A stretch of 64,000 nt of DNA from JAHBNG01 sp039028975 (lineage in GTDB: Bacteria > Chloroflexota > Anaerolineae > Caldilineales > Caldilineaceae): assembly GCA_039028975.1 (NCBI GenBank), contig JBCCHB010000062.1, positions 24,964 through 88,963 of the forward strand, written 5' to 3'. The notes under the pieces were generated by a model. It was given only the letters and a program-made list of their open reading frames with translations. It did no database searches and was not told where the DNA came from. Both the position numbers and the translations under genes were made by a program. This document shows positions 6,940 to 16,700 of the stretch, piece after piece; the first letter of the stretch is position 1, and every line of letters begins with the position of its first letter.

Positions 6940-9900
6940 ATGACAACAACCGAACACCAGCAGGTGCTAGCTAAATGGAACAGTACTCAGGCAGATTTTC
7001 CAGACCTATGCGTGCATCAATTATTTGAAGCACAGGTAGAAAAAACACCCAATGCCATTGCACTGTTAGTCGATACAGAAGCACTAACATACAGTGAATT
7101 AAATCAACGCGCCAACCGAGTAGCGCATCAGCTATTGGCATTCGGGAGCCAACCAGACGATTTAATTGCCATCTCTATTGAACGGTCAACCGAGCTATTC
7201 ATTGGATTACTGGGCATTTTGAAAGCCGGATGCGCCTATATACCTCTGGATACAAGCTATCCAGCCGAGCGTATCGACTATATGCTGCGTGATTCGGGTG
7301 CAAATGTTCTCTTAACCAAGTCAGATATCGCCACGCAAGTCGATTCTAGCGTGACTGTACTTCAAGTGAACGAGTTGGGTTGTGCTGGCAAAGAGGGCAA
7401 GTTTTCTGAAAAAAGCGGCCCATTGAATGGTGATACAGACCATCCAAATCCGGACGTTGCAGTCACGCCCCGTCACCTCGCATACTGTATCTACACTTCT
7501 GGCTCCACTGGCAACCCTAAAGGCGCATTAATGGAGCATCGAGCGCTGTGCAACATGCTCTGGTGGCATAAGCAGACGCGGGCATCGACGCAGGGTGTCA
7601 AAACATTACAATTCTGTGCCGTCAGCTTTGACTTCTCCTTCCATGAAATTTTCTCTACACTCTGCCTGGGCGGGGCACTGGTTTTGGTACCAGAAGAGGT
7701 GCGACAGAATCCCTTTGCTCTGGCAGAATTCATCAGCCAACAAGCCATTGAGAAGCTTTTTTTACCTGTGACAGCCCTACTCCAATTGGCAGAGGCAATA
7801 GAGAGCAGCAGCAATATCCCTACAGCTCTTCGCGAGGTCATTACCACGGGCGAGCAGATGCGAATCACGCCAGCCGTGGCCAATCTCTTCCGCCAGACGG
7901 GGGCCATGCTCCACAACCACTATGGGGCCACCGAATTCCAGGATGCCACCACCCATACACTTCAGGGCGACCCAGGGACTTGGCCACTGTTGGTTCCTGT
8001 GGGGAGACCCATCCACAATGTCCAGATCTACATTTTGGATGAAGAACAACAGCCCGTTCCCATTGGGGAGGAGGGCGAATTTTGCATTGGCGGCGTGGGC
8101 GTCTCGCAGGGCTATCACAATCGCCCTCTATTGACCGATGAAAAATTCATCCTCAATCCATTTGGCACAGGACGACTGTACAGAACAGGTGACCTAGCTC
8201 GTCAACAGCCAGACGGCACCATCGAACATCTGGGACGGATGGATCATCAGGTCAAAATTCGAGGGTTCCGGGTGGAGTTGGGGGAGATTGAGGCCGTGTT
8301 GGCGCGTCATGAGGCTGTGCGCGAGAGTGCCGTTACGGCGCGCGAAATCGCAGGCGACACACAATTGGTGGGCTATGTAACTCTTGCACAGAAGATACAA
8401 GAAACCGAACTTGACGCAACGTTACGTCTCTATCTGGAGGAGATCCTGCCCGAACATATGGTGCCGACCCGCTTTGTGACAGTGGGTGCCATGCCCTTAA
8501 CCCCCAGCGGCAAATTAGATCGCCGCGCTTTGCCCGCACCCGCCCAAACGCGCCCCCCCCTATCTACCCCGCTTGTATCGCCAAAAACAGCGACTGAGCA
8601 GCAACTGGGTGAAATTTGGCAAACTCATCTGAGACTCGACAGCGTGGGTATTCATGACAATTTCTTCGAACTGGGTGGCACATCATTGCTCTTGACCCAA
8701 GCCCATAAATCGCTGCGCGATGCGTTGGATATCAATCTGTCCGCCGTTTCCCTCTTTCAATATCCAACCATTCAAACGCTTGCTCGCTACATTGATAATC
8801 AAGAAGAGGTTATCCAGAGTAATGTTGCCCACAATGGGGCAAAATCGCATAAAAAGCAGACATATGGAGAAACCGATATCGCCATTATCGGCATGGCAGG
8901 TCGTTTTCCGGATGCAGAAACCATTGAGCAATTTTGGCAGAATCTCTGTGATGGTGTCGAGTCAATTACCTTTTTTGATGATAACGAGTTGGAACAGACC
9001 GCACCAGATTTGCTTGGCAATCCAGATTATGTCAAAGCGGGTGCGGTTCTCGATGATATCAAAGGATTCGACGCCGCATTTTTTGGCTACAGCCCCAAAG
9101 AAGCGGCGGTCACAGATCCACAACAGCGCATCTTGCTGGAATGTGCCTGGGAAGCCTTTGAGCGGGCGGGCTACAACCCCGAAACCTATCCAGGGTCAGT
9201 CGGCGTCTTTGCTGGCTCCAGCCTGAGTACTTATCTGCTGAATAACATTGGCTCGGATTTGGGCATTACCACCGAACAACCCTTTATCGAAACTGATATG
9301 GCGCAATTTCAGGCCAAAATCGGCAACGACCGCAGCTATCTCGCGACGCGTATCTCCTACAAGCTAAACCTCACCGGTCCTAGTATCAATGTCCAAACTG
9401 CCTGCTCCACTTCTTTGGTGGCCGTTCACATGGCCTGCCAGAGCTTGATAAGTGGTGAGTCTGACATGGCGCTGGCCGGTGGGGGTTCTGTGGTGGTGCC
9501 TCATAAAGGTGGCTACCTTTATGAAGAAGGCATGGTTCGTTCGCCCGACGGCCACTGTCGTGCCTTTGATGCGGAGGCACAGGGAACGATCTTTGGCAAT
9601 GGCGGTGGGCTGGTGCTGCTGAAACGACTGCAAGAGGCATTGGATGATCATGATCCAATTGTCGCCGTCATCAAAGGCACAGCCATCAACAACGACGGTG
9701 GCCTCAAAGTGGGCTATACAGCACCAAGCGTTGATGGCCAAGCTGCGGTTGTTTCCGAAGCGCTGGCGGTTGCCGAAGTAGATGCCAGCACGATCGGCTA
9801 TATTGAGGCCCATGGTACAGCCACCAAATTGGGTGATCCGATTGAAGTAGCTGGATTGACCCAGGCATTTCGACAGAGTAGTAACGTTGCTAACCTAGAA

Positions 9901-12900
9901 GCCCAACAATGTGCCATTGGCTCGGTCAAAACCAATATCGGGCATCTAGATGAAGCCGCAGGGATTGCTGGGTTAATCAAGGCGGCATTGGCTGTACAGC
10001 ACGGACAAATTCCGCCCAGCCTCCATTTTTCGACGCCCAATCCACAGATTAATTTTGATGAAACGCCTTTCTTTGTCAATACGGAGCTACGCAAATGGCC
10101 CCATGAAGTGATGCCCCATCGGGCAGGTGTGAGTTCCTTCGGAGTAGGTGGAACCAATAGCCATGTCGTGTTGGAAGCAGCCCCGGTCCGAGCAATATCC
10201 AACGCATCACTGCTGCCAGAACACCATCTCTTGACGCTTTCGGCGCACAGTCAAGAGGCATTGCAAGAATTGGCACAGCGCTATATTAAACACTTAGAGA
10301 GCCAGCCTGAAATCGAGTTGGACTCGCTCTCTTTTACAGCCAATACAGGCCGAAAGCATTTCGACCATCGTTTGGCGGTTGTAGCGGATTCGGTAGAAAA
10401 GATCCAGACACAATTACGTCAGGTGGTGCAGCCCAAATTGCGTTCGCAACAGGCTGTACCTCATCAGGCTGCTTCTCATCAGACAGTTGCTTTGCTATTT
10501 ACAGGACAAGGATCCCAGTATGTGGATATGGGACGTCAGCTTTACGAGAGCCAGTCCATTTTCCGCCTATGGATTGATCGCTGTGATGAGATATTGCGCC
10601 CCTATCTGGACAGACCTCTCTGCTCTGTTCTCTACCCTGAGCCAGGGGAATCTTCGCCTATCCATGAGACTGCCTATGCCCAGCCCGCCCTTTTTACACT
10701 CGAATATGCACTCTACCAATTATGGAAGTCGTGGGGAATTGCGCCAGATTTGGTTATGGGGCATAGCATCGGGGAGTATGTCGCGGCCTGTGTTGCAGGT
10801 GTTTTTTCATTGGAAGAGGGCCTAACATTCATAGCCGAACGTGGGCGCTTGATGCAAGCCTTGCCGCAAAATGGCAAGATGCTCTCCGTTGCGGCGAGCG
10901 AGGCCGATGTTGTACCGTTGCTTGCTCCGCACATAGGGCAAGTATCGATTGCCGCGCTGAATGGACCACAAACCCTTGTTCTTTCTGGCCTTGATGGCAG
11001 GATTGATGAGGTTGCAACAGCGTTGACGGCAGCGGGAGTTAAGTGTAAGGAGCTGACGGTTTCTCATGCGTTTCACTCACCGTTGATGGAGCCGATGCTG
11101 GCTGAGTTTGCACAAGTAGCGCAGCAGATTGCCTATGCCGCTCCACAAATACCCCTTGTCTCGAATGTCACAGGGCAATTGGCAAGTGATGAGGTTGCCA
11201 CACCAGAATATTGGGTGAGCCACGTGAGCCAACCAGTCCGTTTCTTCGATGGCATGAATAGAGTAGCCCAAATGGGCGGAACTGCCTTTGTAGAGATTGG
11301 CCCAGCCCCCATTCTTTTGGGGCTGGGGCGCCAATGTTTGCCTGAGGTGGAAACTCTGTGGTTACCAAGCTTGCGCCCACAGCACAACGATCAGCAGCAA
11401 CTCTTGCGCAGTTTGGGAGTACTCTATACCCACGGCGCAGTAGTTGACTGGCCTGGTCTTTATAAGGATCTTCCCCAGAACCGTGTACTGCTACCCACTT
11501 ACCCTTTTCAGCGAGAACGATGTTGGATCGATTCAGTACAAACATCTACTCGTCGAAAAGAGCATTTTAAAGAAGAGTCTGAGAGAGAAGAATCTATCGC
11601 AAGCAAGAAACCAATCATTGCTGACTGGTTCTACGTGCCATCGTGGAGACGCTCTGCTTCTTTCTCATATCCGACAAGGCAGGGAGAATCTGGTTCTTAT
11701 AGTTTGTTGTTCAGTGATATGTGTGGCTTTGGTGAAGCGTTGGCGCAACAGTTAAGTGAGAGCGGACAAACTGTAATCACTGTGCAAAGCGGCACAGAAT
11801 TTGCACAAATCGATAGCCAACGCTATCTCATCAATCCCTCCGATGTGAATGACTATTGCCTTTTGCTTCAAGCCCTTGCCCAGGAGAACAAACGCCCGGA
11901 AAAGATCATTCATCTTTGGGAGATTACGCCAGATTCCTCAGGTGGATTGAACAATGATCGTATAAGCACATCTCAACAGACCGGGTTTTATAGCTTGCTT
12001 TTCTTGGCCCAAGCCCTTGCCCAGGAAAACTTTGTCCATCCTCTTGAACTGATTGTAGTTGCAAACGGTTTACATGCAGTAACTGGAGAAGAAATGCTCC
12101 AGCCCGCAAAAGCCACAGCACTTGGCATCTGTAAGGTTATTGGGCAAGAGTACCCCAACGTTCGGGGTCGACATGTAGATATTCTGTTGCCACAATCAAG
12201 CGACCAGCCAAGCGGCCAGCCAAATGACCAGCCAAGCGCGAGAGTTATCAATCAACTCCTGACCGAAGTCATGACACCGTCAGAAGAATTGATCACGGCA
12301 TATCGTGGCCCTTATCGTTGGGTTCAATCTTTTGAACCTGTACGACTTGAAGAAGCTGACATTAGAAGCTCGCGCCTGAGAGCAGGTGGTGTCTACTTAA
12401 TTGTTGGGGGGTTGGGCGACATAGGATTACTGTTGGCGGAACATATATTTACTGACCTACAGGCCAAGCTCATATTAACTGGGCGGTCGGTTTTCCCACC
12501 TCGTGAAGATTGGGGCCACTGGTTAGCGACTCACGATTCTAACGATAGAATTAGTCGCAAAATCCAACAGCTACAGGCGTTGGAAGCGCGTGGATTAGAG
12601 TTGCTTATTCTGAGCGCTGATGTTGCGGACCAACAAGAAATGGCAATGGTCATTGAGCGGGCAGAAGAACATTTTGGCGATATCAATGGTGTGATCCATA
12701 GCGTAATGCACACCGGAGCAAACGCACTTACAGCGATCGAAGAAACAAATCAAGCCATATGCTATCCGCACTTTCAGGGCAAGATTCATGGTACAGTCGT
12801 CTTATCAGAAGTGTTACAAAATAAACAACTTGATTTTTGTCTACTCATGTCTTCGATTGCATCCATTCTAGGAGGCGTGGAGTATGCAGCTTATACCGCT

Positions 12901-13611
12901 GCGAATCTCTTTATGGATCACTTTGTTCATCTCCAAAACAGACGCTCTTCCACGCCCTGGTTCTGTGTCAACTGGGATGAGTGGGATATCAAAAAGATAG
13001 GAGCGCGACGGGAAGAGAAATCCTTAGCAGAATATGCGATTAATCCGGCAGAAGGTGTCGAAATCTTGACTCGCGTCTTATCATTGCGAGAACCAGGCCA
13101 AATTATTATCTCTAGCGGCGCATTACAAGAACGAATTGACCGATGGCTTAAGCTCGAAAGTTTACAGAGCCAAAGCAGTGAAACTGATGACCCCTTGTCC
13201 GCCTTTGTCTCCTTGCGAGAAGAATTAGAAAATGTCTCAGAGCAGGAGCGCAGCGAAATTTTGCGGGATCACGTTTGTGACCAGGTCGCCCATATTCTTG
13301 GTGTAGATACAGCCATATTGGATATGCAAACAGGCTTTTTTACCCTTGGAATGGATTCTCTGACCTCTATAGAGCTTCGGAATAATCTGCAAACAAGTTC
13401 GGGGGTTTCTTTGTCACCCACGATGGCCTTTGACTATCCTACAGTAGAAGCTGTAGTCGCTTATCTGACGAATACCATGTTTCCTGATGAGTCTTCCACT
13501 CCGCAAGACAACGGGGAAAATACGAACGCTACGCTGCCCGATCTAAAACAACTTTCGGAATCGGACATCGAAGCGTTACTACTTCAAGAATTGGAAAACA
13601 TCAATTATTGA
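6940..13611 (+). CDS. Hybrid NRPS-PKS megasynthase: A-PCP-KS-AT-KR-ACP
   Basis: 2223 residues from ATG 6940 (GAGAAAGGGA upstream; the longer in-frame start at 6880 lies inside the previous gene). Domains: adenylation (about 20-545; YTSGSTGNPKG near 185, YRTGDLAR, GRMDHQVKIRG near 431, PSGKLDRR); carrier protein (LGGTSLL near 578); ketosynthase (from about 645, Cys822 in QTACSTS, HGTAT, NIGHLD); malonyl-type acyltransferase (GHSIGE near 1273, HAFH near 1376); ketoreductase (VGGLGDIG near 1818, MSS Ser, AAYTAAN Tyr near 1982); carrier (GMDSL near 2137); C-terminal docking tail LSESDIEALLLQEL. There is no condensation, dehydratase or methyltransferase domain. The KR lacks the LDD motif, so its stereotype is unclear. 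By eye the A-domain specificity residues read D-F-H-F-I-T-H-D-A-K. With the amidinotransferase upstream, guanidinoacetate is the likely starter; glycine is the alternative. Confidence 0.92.
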   Translation: MTTTEHQQVLAKWNSTQADFPDLCVHQLFEAQVEKTPNAIALLVDTEALTYSELNQRANRVAHQLLAFGSQPDDLIAISIERSTELFIGLLGILKAGCAYIPLDTSYPAERIDYMLRDSGANVLLTKSDIATQVDSSVTVLQVNELGCAGKEGKFSEKSGPLNGDTDHPNPDVAVTPRHLAYCIYTSGSTGNPKGALMEHRALCNMLWWHKQTRASTQGVKTLQFCAVSFDFSFHEIFSTLCLGGALVLVPEEVRQNPFALAEFISQQAIEKLFLPVTALLQLAEAIESSSNIPTALREVITTGEQMRITPAVANLFRQTGAMLHNHYGATEFQDATTHTLQGDPGTWPLLVPVGRPIHNVQIYILDEEQQPVPIGEEGEFCIGGVGVSQGYHNRPLLTDEKFILNPFGTGRLYRTGDLARQQPDGTIEHLGRMDHQVKIRGFRVELGEIEAVLARHEAVRESAVTAREIAGDTQLVGYVTLAQKIQETELDATLRLYLEEILPEHMVPTRFVTVGAMPLTPSGKLDRRALPAPAQTRPPLSTPLVSPKTATEQQLGEIWQTHLRLDSVGIHDNFFELGGTSLLLTQAHKSLRDALDINLSAVSLFQYPTIQTLARYIDNQEEVIQSNVAHNGAKSHKKQTYGETDIAIIGMAGRFPDAETIEQFWQNLCDGVESITFFDDNELEQTAPDLLGNPDYVKAGAVLDDIKGFDAAFFGYSPKEAAVTDPQQRILLECAWEAFERAGYNPETYPGSVGVFAGSSLSTYLLNNIGSDLGITTEQPFIETDMAQFQAKIGNDRSYLATRISYKLNLTGPSINVQTACSTSLVAVHMACQSLISGESDMALAGGGSVVVPHKGGYLYEEGMVRSPDGHCRAFDAEAQGTIFGNGGGLVLLKRLQEALDDHDPIVAVIKGTAINNDGGLKVGYTAPSVDGQAAVVSEALAVAEVDASTIGYIEAHGTATKLGDPIEVAGLTQAFRQSSNVANLEAQQCAIGSVKTNIGHLDEAAGIAGLIKAALAVQHGQIPPSLHFSTPNPQINFDETPFFVNTELRKWPHEVMPHRAGVSSFGVGGTNSHVVLEAAPVRAISNASLLPEHHLLTLSAHSQEALQELAQRYIKHLESQPEIELDSLSFTANTGRKHFDHRLAVVADSVEKIQTQLRQVVQPKLRSQQAVPHQAASHQTVALLFTGQGSQYVDMGRQLYESQSIFRLWIDRCDEILRPYLDRPLCSVLYPEPGESSPIHETAYAQPALFTLEYALYQLWKSWGIAPDLVMGHSIGEYVAACVAGVFSLEEGLTFIAERGRLMQALPQNGKMLSVAASEADVVPLLAPHIGQVSIAALNGPQTLVLSGLDGRIDEVATALTAAGVKCKELTVSHAFHSPLMEPMLAEFAQVAQQIAYAAPQIPLVSNVTGQLASDEVATPEYWVSHVSQPVRFFDGMNRVAQMGGTAFVEIGPAPILLGLGRQCLPEVETLWLPSLRPQHNDQQQLLRSLGVLYTHGAVVDWPGLYKDLPQNRVLLPTYPFQRERCWIDSVQTSTRRKEHFKEESEREESIASKKPIIADWFYVPSWRRSASFSYPTRQGESGSYSLLFSDMCGFGEALAQQLSESGQTVITVQSGTEFAQIDSQRYLINPSDVNDYCLLLQALAQENKRPEKIIHLWEITPDSSGGLNNDRISTSQQTGFYSLLFLAQALAQENFVHPLELIVVANGLHAVTGEEMLQPAKATALGICKVIGQEYPNVRGRHVDILLPQSSDQPSGQPNDQPSARVINQLLTEVMTPSEELITAYRGPYRWVQSFEPVRLEEADIRSSRLRAGGVYLIVGGLGDIGLLLAEHIFTDLQAKLILTGRSVFPPREDWGHWLATHDSNDRISRKIQQLQALEARGLELLILSADVADQQEMAMVIERAEEHFGDINGVIHSVMHTGANALTAIEETNQAICYPHFQGKIHGTVVLSEVLQNKQLDFCLLMSSIASILGGVEYAAYTAANLFMDHFVHLQNRRSSTPWFCVNWDEWDIKKIGARREEKSLAEYAINPAEGVEILTRVLSLREPGQIIISSGALQERIDRWLKLESLQSQSSETDDPLSAFVSLREELENVSEQERSEILRDHVCDQVAHILGVDTAILDMQTGFFTLGMDSLTSIELRNNLQTSSGVSLSPTMAFDYPTVEAVVAYLTNTMFPDESSTPQDNGENTNATLPDLKQLSESDIEALLLQELENINY

Positions 13612-13700
13612 GGAATTCAAATTAAATAAGTGAAATTGTCATGCTCGAAGGCTGTTATCGAGCATCCAAACCCTTGATTTATTTGGTCATCATTCCTAAA
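13610..13700. repeat. MITE-like hairpin element between the first two megasynthase genes
   Basis: The outer arms GAGGAAT...AATTAAATAAG (left) and ATTTATTT...CATTCCTAAA (right) are inverted with respect to each other, and an inner perfect stem ATGCTCGA/TCGAGCAT spans 13641-13665 (9-nt loop). The same outer pattern recurs at 57915-58002 and, in part, at 47089 and 63463. It fills most of the 117-bp gap before the next PKS gene and contains no ORF. Confidence 0.65.
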
Positions 13701-13728
13701 CCGTCCACGTAAGAGGCATATTATTCAG

Positions 13729-16700
13729 ATGAATGTCAAACAGAATGAAGAGCTATCGCCAACGGCACGTGCCTTGCTAGCTGTGAAAGAGATGAAAGCC
13801 AAGTTAGAGGCATCAGAGCGGTTACGCAGTGAGCCGATTGCCATCATCGGCATGGCTTGCCGATTTCCCGGGGCTGATTCGCCTGAGGAATTCTGGGCGC
13901 TATTACGCAATGGTCAGGATGCAATCAGCGAAGTGCCACAAGAACGATGGGATATCGATGCCTATTATGATCCGGATCCTGACGCGCCCGGCAAGATGTC
14001 TACACGCTTTGGCGGATTTCTAAATCAAGTGGATGAATTTGATTCATCTTTCTTCAATCTCTCACCACGCGAAGCCGTGAGCCTTGATCCTCAGCAGCGC
14101 TTGCTGTTAGAAATCAGTTGGGAAGCGCTGGAGAATGCCGCTCTGGCACCGCCTAAGTTAGAGCAAGAGACAGGCGTCTTTGTTGGCCTTAGCGATACGG
14201 ACTACTTCCAGCTTCTCTTGGAAAAGGGTGAATCTGAAATTGATAGCTATCTGGCATTGGGCAATGCTCATAGTACAGCAAGTGGCCGCCTCTCTTATTT
14301 TCTTGGTCTTGTCGGTCCCTCTATGTCAGTGGATACAGCTTGTTCTTCCTCCCTAGCAACTGTTCATCTGGCTTGCCGAAGCCTTCGCCAACAGGAGTGT
14401 AATCTCGCACTGGCGGGTGGCGTCGGTTTAATATTGACTCCTGCCATAAACATCAATCTCTCCAAGGCCCGTATGCTCTCCCCTGATGGTCGCTGCAAAA
14501 CCTTTGATGCAACAGCCAACGGCTATGTGCGTGGTGAAGGCTGCGGTATGGTTGTTCTCAAACGACTCTCCGACGCACAAGCAGATGGAGACTCGATCAT
14601 GGCTGTAATCCGCGGGACAGCCATGAACCAAGATGGCCACACAAGTGGCTTAACTGCCCCGAACGGTCCCGCACAGGAAGCCGTGATTCGCCAGGCATTG
14701 GCAGATGGCCAAGTGACGCCCAAGGAAGTGAGTTATATAGAGGCACACGGCACGGGCACGCCTTTAGGGGACCCCATTGAGATCAGGTCACTGGGAGCAG
14801 TATTTCAAGAGCGGGCAGAGCCATTAGTCATTGGCTCTGTCAAAACCAATGTTGGACATCTGGAGGCAGCGGCTGGAATTGCAGGATTGCTCAAGGTTGT
14901 TCTCTCTTTACAGCATGAGGAAATCCCGGCCCATCTACACTTTCAACATCCCAATCCGTATATCAGTTGGGATGAGTTGCCCATAAAAATACCGAAGGAA
15001 AAAATGCCTTGGCGCAACGAACACAAAGTGGCAGGGATAAGCTCCTTTGGTTTTAGCGGCACAAATTGCCACGTTGTCTTAGAAGAAGCACCGAAGATAG
15101 AGCCATCGACCACACGCCTAGAACGGAACCAGCACCTGCTCGCCTTGTCGGCGAAAACACCCGCCGCACTAGATGCAATAGTGGGTAACTTCGCTGATTA
15201 TGTTGAAGGAACATTGGATTCTGATGTTGATCTAGCCGATATCTGTTTTACAGCAAATACAGGGCGTAGGCACTTTAAGCATCGATTAGCCGTCACAACC
15301 GATGCAAAAGAGCAGCTCCATCAGCAATTAGCAACGTTTCAAGCGGACCTCCCGACGACAAAACCTGTCACGTCCTCCCCGAATATTGCTTTTCTCTTTA
15401 CAGGGCAAGGCGCACAATATGCCGGTATGGGGCAAACGTTATATAAGACGCAACCTACCTTTCGAGCTGCTCTCGATCAGTGTGATGAAATTTTACGTAC
15501 AGGTCAGCACATGGATAGGTCGCTCCTCGATATTCTCTATGCCGATACAGGTGAATCTGACCTCTTAGATGAGACGGTATATACACAACCTGCACTCTTT
15601 GCTATCGAATACGCTCTGTGCCAGTTGTGGAAATCTTGGGGCGTTGAACCCAAAATTATGATGGGGCATAGTGTCGGCGAGTATGTAGCAGCCTGCATGG
15701 CAGGTGTCTTTGGCCTCGAAGAAGGCCTTGCGCTCATTGCGGCACGTGGTCGGCTAATGCAAGCATTGCCTTCCCATGGCACGATGGTCTCTGTGATGGC
15801 AGATGAAACATGGGTAGCCAACCTGATTGAACCCTATCACCAAAAGATTTCCATTGCAGCGATCAATGGTCCGCAGAGTACGGTTATCTCTGGTCAACGC
15901 GAGCCCATTGAAGAAATCTGCACAAAGCTAGAAACCGCAGGGGTCAAGGCAAGAAAATTGTCTGTTTCTCATGCCTTTCACTCGCCGCTAATGGACCCAA
16001 TGTTGGCTGAGTTTGAACATGTTGCACAATCAATCAGTTACGCGCCTCCTCGCTATAGACTTATCTCGAATGTGAGTGGAAGCCTTGCTGGTGAGGAAAT
16101 TGCTACACCTGAATATTGGATACAGCATGTACGACAACCCGTGCTCTTTGCTGATGGCATGAAGAGCCTATACCAGATGGATATCGATACATTTATTGAG
16201 ATTGGTCCAAAGCCACTCTTGCTTGGTATGGGACGTCATTGCGTCCCAGAAAATCACGGGCTATGGTTGCCCAGCCTGCGCCCTGAGCAGGAGGATTGGA
16301 CGCAACTCCTGAATAGTCTCGGTGAGCTTTATATGCATGGCGCGTCAATCGATTGGGCTGGCTTTGAGCAGGATTACGCGCAGGGGCGGCGCAAGGTATC
16401 CCTACCCACCTACCCCTTTCAACGTCAACGTTATTGGGTGGAGAGTGCAAAGACAAAACGCGTACACCAGCAGCTTACCCCTTTGCTCGATAAGATGATT
16501 CAATCTCCACGTCACAAGATGACGCTATTTGAAACCGACTTGAGCGTGCAGAATCTTCCTTTCTTAGCCGACCACCGAGTCCACGATACGGTAGTCTCAC
16601 CTGCGGCCTGTCATGTAGCGATGGTTCTGAGTGGCGCAGAGTTTCTATCTGGCTTACCGGCATGTGTACTGAGAGATATCGTTTTCCCACAGCCATTGGT

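Noticed and set aside
8720..9226. 168-residue plus-strand ORF in another frame
   Set aside because: Lies fully inside the KS region of the NRPS-PKS and shows no domain pattern.
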